Assembly (NCBI GenBank): GCA_021323815.1
Contig: JAJPKG010000448.1
Location: 1-7,416 of the forward strand
Reading direction: 5' to 3'
Origin: Pseudomonadota bacterium
GTDB lineage: Bacteria > Chloroflexota > Ktedonobacteria > Ktedonobacterales > JACDGC01
DNA length: 7,416 nucleotides
Shown: piece by piece, positions 5,099 to 7,416 of the stretch
Position numbering within the stretch: position 1 is the first letter of the stretch
How the letters are laid out: each line of letters begins with the position of its first letter
Program-made: the position numbers and the translations under genes
The notes under the pieces: model-generated
Seen by the model: only the letters and a program-made list of their open reading frames with translations
Told to the model about the DNA's origin: nothing
The model's database searches: none

Positions 5099-5992
5099 TT
5101 ATCGCATCGCCACCAGCTCCCGCGCGCTGATCGGCACCGGCTCAGGAATGAGACCCGCGCCGGCGGCGAGCCGGCCAATGACCGCTTCCGGCGTCATCCC
5201 CGCCGCGCGCAGCGGTTCAAGACCTGCCGCCCGGTCGCGCTTGCTCAGCTTCGCGCCGGTTGCGTCCGTCAGCAGCGGCACGTGGGCATAAGTGGGGATG
5301 GGCCAGCCGAGCGCGCGCGCCAGCAGGATCTGTCGCGGTGTGGAACTGAGCAGATCGGCTCCGCGCACCACCTGGTTGATCTTCATCCAGCCGTCATCCA
5401 CCACCACCGCCAGTTGATAGGCAATGATGCCGTCGCTGCGCTGCACAATGAAATCGCCGACCGTCGCCGCCACATCCTGTGCCTGGGGACCACAGAGCGC
5501 ATCCGTGAAGGTGACGACGCCCGGCGGCACGTGAAAGCGCCATGCCGGTCGCCGCCCGGCGCGCTCGCGTGCCTCGCGCTCGCGTGGCGTCAGATGGCGG
5601 CACGTCCCCGGATAGCGCGGCCCGTCCTCGCCCGGCGCGGGAGCCGACGCGATGCGTGCCAGTTCCGCCCGCGAGCAATAGCAGGGATAGAGCATGCCCT
5701 GAGCGCGTAACCGGGCCAGGGCGTGCTCATATAGGGCAGCACGCTCGCTCTGGCGATATGGCCCATATGGCCCACCTTCCGCCGGCCCCTCGTCCCAATC
5801 CAGCCCCAGCCAGCGCAGATCCGCCAGCATGCGCTCTGTGACACCGGCGCGCACGCGGGGCAGATCCAGATCTTCCACCCGCAGCACGCAGCGCCCGCCC
5901 GCCCGCCGCGCCCAAAGCCAGGCCAGCAGTGCTGTGCGCAGGTTGCCCAGGTGCAGATCGCCCGTTGGGCTGGGGGCATAGCGCCCGCGCAC
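5099..5992 (-). CDS. gluQRS: glutamyl-Q tRNA(Asp) synthetase
   Basis: GluQRS activates glutamate with ATP and attaches it to the queuosine base at position 34 of tRNA-Asp, without needing the tRNA for activation. From the GTG at 5992 the protein has 297 residues, the size of GluQRS. It has only the catalytic half of a glutamyl-tRNA synthetase, with no anticodon-binding domain. It opens with RGRYAPSPTGDLHLGNLRTA, containing the HIGH-type motif HLGN (residues 14-17). The zinc site is Cys104 and Cys106 (CYC), Tyr127 and Cys131 (YPGTC), the arrangement known for GluQRS. KLSKR (248-252) is the second ATP-binding motif. I chose the GTG because AAGGGA stands 7 bases upstream and the family starts here. 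The frame stays open to a TTG at 6058 (319 residues, with AGAGG 8 bases upstream), but those 22 extra codons are AT-rich and unlike the family. The substrate tRNA gene lies downstream in the window. Confidence 0.93.
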   Translation of the reverse strand: MRGRYAPSPTGDLHLGNLRTALLAWLWARRAGGRCVLRVEDLDLPRVRAGVTERMLADLRWLGLDWDEGPAEGGPYGPYRQSERAALYEHALARLRAQGMLYPCYCSRAELARIASAPAPGEDGPRYPGTCRHLTPREREARERAGRRPAWRFHVPPGVVTFTDALCGPQAQDVAATVGDFIVQRSDGIIAYQLAVVVDDGWMKINQVVRGADLLSSTPRQILLARALGWPIPTYAHVPLLTDATGAKLSKRDRAAGLEPLRAAGMTPEAVIGRLAAGAGLIPEPVPISARELVAMR

Positions 5993-6063
5993 TCCCGTAT
6001 CCCTTGCTTGTGTCTTCACATCCACGATCCCGTCAATTCCTGCATAAATTGGCCCCAAATCTA

Positions 6064-6092
6064 TTGCCTCTGCGCGCCAATCTGGGTATACT
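6064..6092 (+). promoter_or_regulatory. putative lon promoter
   Basis: TTGCCT (6064-6069) and TATACT (6087-6092) are separated by exactly 17 bases, which predicts a start near 6099 and a leader of about 95 bases before lon. The -10 region GTATAC is self-complementary and could also serve the divergent gluQRS, though no good -35 is visible on that strand. I saw no CIRCE inverted repeat and no HAIR (CTTGAGT-type) element. Confidence 0.55.
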
Positions 6093-6192
6093 AAAGGATG
6101 TCACCTTCGATTGAGACTTTGCACAAGGGCCACCCGTTTGTGCGCGACGTCAACCCCATAACCGAACATGCTGAGAAAGGTTTTTGTCTCTT

Positions 6193-7416
6193 ATGGAAAG
6201 CCAACGGCGATCCCCCCGGCGCGGCTCTCGCGGCGGCAATGCTGCCCGCGCGCGGCGGCAGGCTTCGGAGTTTTATGATGAGGGGCCGCGCATCGTCCCG
6301 GTTTTGCCCATCCGCAATGCCGTTGTCTTGCCATACACGGTCACGCCGCTGTATATCGACGATGAAAAGACGCGCCGGGCGGTGGAAGCCGCGCTGATGA
6401 GCGACGGCCTCATCTTCGCCGTCGCGCAGCACGAAGAACGCCAGCATAATCCCGCCCCGCATGATCTCTATCTCATCGGCGTGGAAGCGATTGTCGAGCG
6501 CTCGTTTGTCACCAACGACAACGGCATGAGCGTGATGGTCCGCGCCCTGCGCCGCGCCCGTGCCCACCGCTATCTGGACGAAGTGGCCTATTTGCGCGCC
6601 GAGATCGAACCTTTGCCGGAGGTCGCCGCTGAAGAGACGGCGGAACTGGTCGCCCAACTGCGCATCGTGCGCCAGCAGTTCGAGCAGGTGGCCAAAAACG
6701 GCGGACGCATCGCCGACGAGACCCTGGCCAACATCCTCAACATGGCCGACCCCGGCGCGCTCGCCGACGCCATCGCCATGTCGCTGGATCTCTCGCTGGC
6801 CGCGCGCCAGAGCGTCTTGGAAGCCCTCACTCCCACCGAGCGCCTGGCAGTGATCAGCCGCTTGCTGCTGCGCGAGATGGAGATCCTGGAGGTGGAAGCG
6901 CGCATCCAGCAATCCGTCCAGCAAGAGATGGACCGCAGCCAGAAAGAATATTACCTCCGCGAGCAGATCAAGGTCATCCAGCGCGAGCTGGCCGAAAGCG
7001 ACCCCGCCCTGCGCGAGAATCTGGATCTGCGCGAGCGCGTCATCCTCGCCGGCATGCCCGAAGACGTGCGCAACCGCGCCTTCCGCGAGATCGAGCGGCT
7101 GGAAAGCATGCCCACGATGGCCCCCGAATATACCGTCCTGCGTACCTACATCGACTGGCTGCTGACCCTGCCCTGGAAGCAGGCCACAAAAGATCAGTTG
7201 GATCTCGCTGAGGCCGAGCGCGTGTTGAACGCCAACCATTTCGGGCTGGAAAAAGCCAAAGAGCGCCTGATCGAATTCCTCGCGGTGCGCAAGCTGGCAC
7301 CCCAATCTCGCAGCCCCATCCTCTGCCTGGTTGGGCCGCCGGGCGTGGGCAAAACGTCGTTGGGCCGTTCCATCGCTGAGGCGATCGGGCGCAAATTTGT
7401 GCGCGTCAGCCTGGGC
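6193..7416 (+). CDS. lon: ATP-dependent protease Lon, 5' part (runs off the window)
   Basis: The 408 codons present encode the N-terminal half of Lon, the cytosolic AAA+ serine protease that degrades misfolded and regulatory proteins. A basic, low-complexity head (MESQRRSPRRGSRGG, and Arg-rich to about residue 22) precedes the LON substrate-recognition domain. That domain begins at RIVPVLPIRNAVVLPYTVTP (33-52). The helical region follows, with a likely coiled coil around 225-270 (REMEILEVEARIQQ, MDRSQKEYYLREQIKVIQ). Next come the canonical ERLESMP and DWLLTLPW (321-328), and the AAA+ Walker A GPPGVGKTS (381-389). The Walker B motif and the Ser-Lys proteolytic dyad would lie beyond the window. 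The start is the ATG at 6193, since an in-frame stop TGA lies at 6172-6174. The only upstream purine run, AGAAAGG at 6174-6180, is 12 bases away, which is longer than usual. An open frame of 404 codons on the opposite strand is a shadow. Confidence 0.95.
   Translation, partial: MESQRRSPRRGSRGGNAARARRQASEFYDEGPRIVPVLPIRNAVVLPYTVTPLYIDDEKTRRAVEAALMSDGLIFAVAQHEERQHNPAPHDLYLIGVEAIVERSFVTNDNGMSVMVRALRRARAHRYLDEVAYLRAEIEPLPEVAAEETAELVAQLRIVRQQFEQVAKNGGRIADETLANILNMADPGALADAIAMSLDLSLAARQSVLEALTPTERLAVISRLLLREMEILEVEARIQQSVQQEMDRSQKEYYLREQIKVIQRELAESDPALRENLDLRERVILAGMPEDVRNRAFREIERLESMPTMAPEYTVLRTYIDWLLTLPWKQATKDQLDLAEAERVLNANHFGLEKAKERLIEFLAVRKLAPQSRSPILCLVGPPGVGKTSLGRSIAEAIGRKFVRVSLG

Noticed and set aside
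6098..6397. 99-codon plus-strand frame starting just after the lon promoter
   Set aside because: It overlaps the start of lon in another frame, its start codon has no properly spaced ribosome binding site (AGG directly abuts the ATG), and the product looks random after the first codons.
6091..7305. 404-codon open frame on the minus strand
   Set aside because: It is antisense to lon, whose plus-strand frame is unmistakable. The His-, Gln- and Leu-rich product is typical of a shadow frame.

Overview
The window is about 7.4 kb of high-GC bacterial DNA (an eye estimate of roughly 60% in the genes, visibly lower between them). It is packed with short operons on both strands and shows no insertion sequence, phage gene or CRISPR array. 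The gene mix (methylmalonyl-CoA epimerase, an EXLDI-family protein next to a DrrAB-type ABC exporter, a cysteine-less alkyltransferase-like protein, GluQRS and Lon) would suit Chloroflexota or possibly Actinomycetota. I favour Chloroflexota only weakly, because nothing here is diagnostic of a phylum.

Layout from left to right. Positions 1-265 hold an AT-richer stretch with a possible tail of an unidentified gene, then the leader of a plus-strand methylmalonyl-CoA epimerase gene (266-688). Convergent to it is a four-gene minus-strand operon spanning 4169 down to 697: an EXLDI protein with a ribbon-helix-helix-like N-terminus, an ABC ATPase, its ABC-2 permease (stop and start codons overlap as TGATG), and a proline-iminopeptidase-like hydrolase. 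A clear promoter at 4214-4243 drives this operon. Its spacer carries a 14-bp perfect palindrome within a set of three ACGTATA repeats, which looks like an operator and could be bound by the EXLDI protein itself. Divergent from it, a strong sigma70-type promoter drives a complete tRNA-Asp(GTC) gene (4340-4416), closed by a textbook terminator at 4424-4463.

Convergent on the tRNA are two more minus-strand genes: an O6-alkylguanine alkyltransferase-like protein without the acceptor cysteine (PAQR in place of PCHR), and glutamyl-Q tRNA(Asp) synthetase (GluQRS). GluQRS glutamylates queuosine at the wobble position of tRNA-Asp, the very tRNA encoded about 0.7 kb away. Divergent from GluQRS is the ATP-dependent protease gene lon, which runs off the right end after 408 codons, just past its Walker A motif.

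The most interesting part is the EXLDI-ABC exporter-peptidase operon with its repeat-containing promoter. It looks like a self-regulated export or resistance module whose substrate is unknown. The epimerase, GluQRS, tRNA-Asp and Lon are ordinary housekeeping genes.
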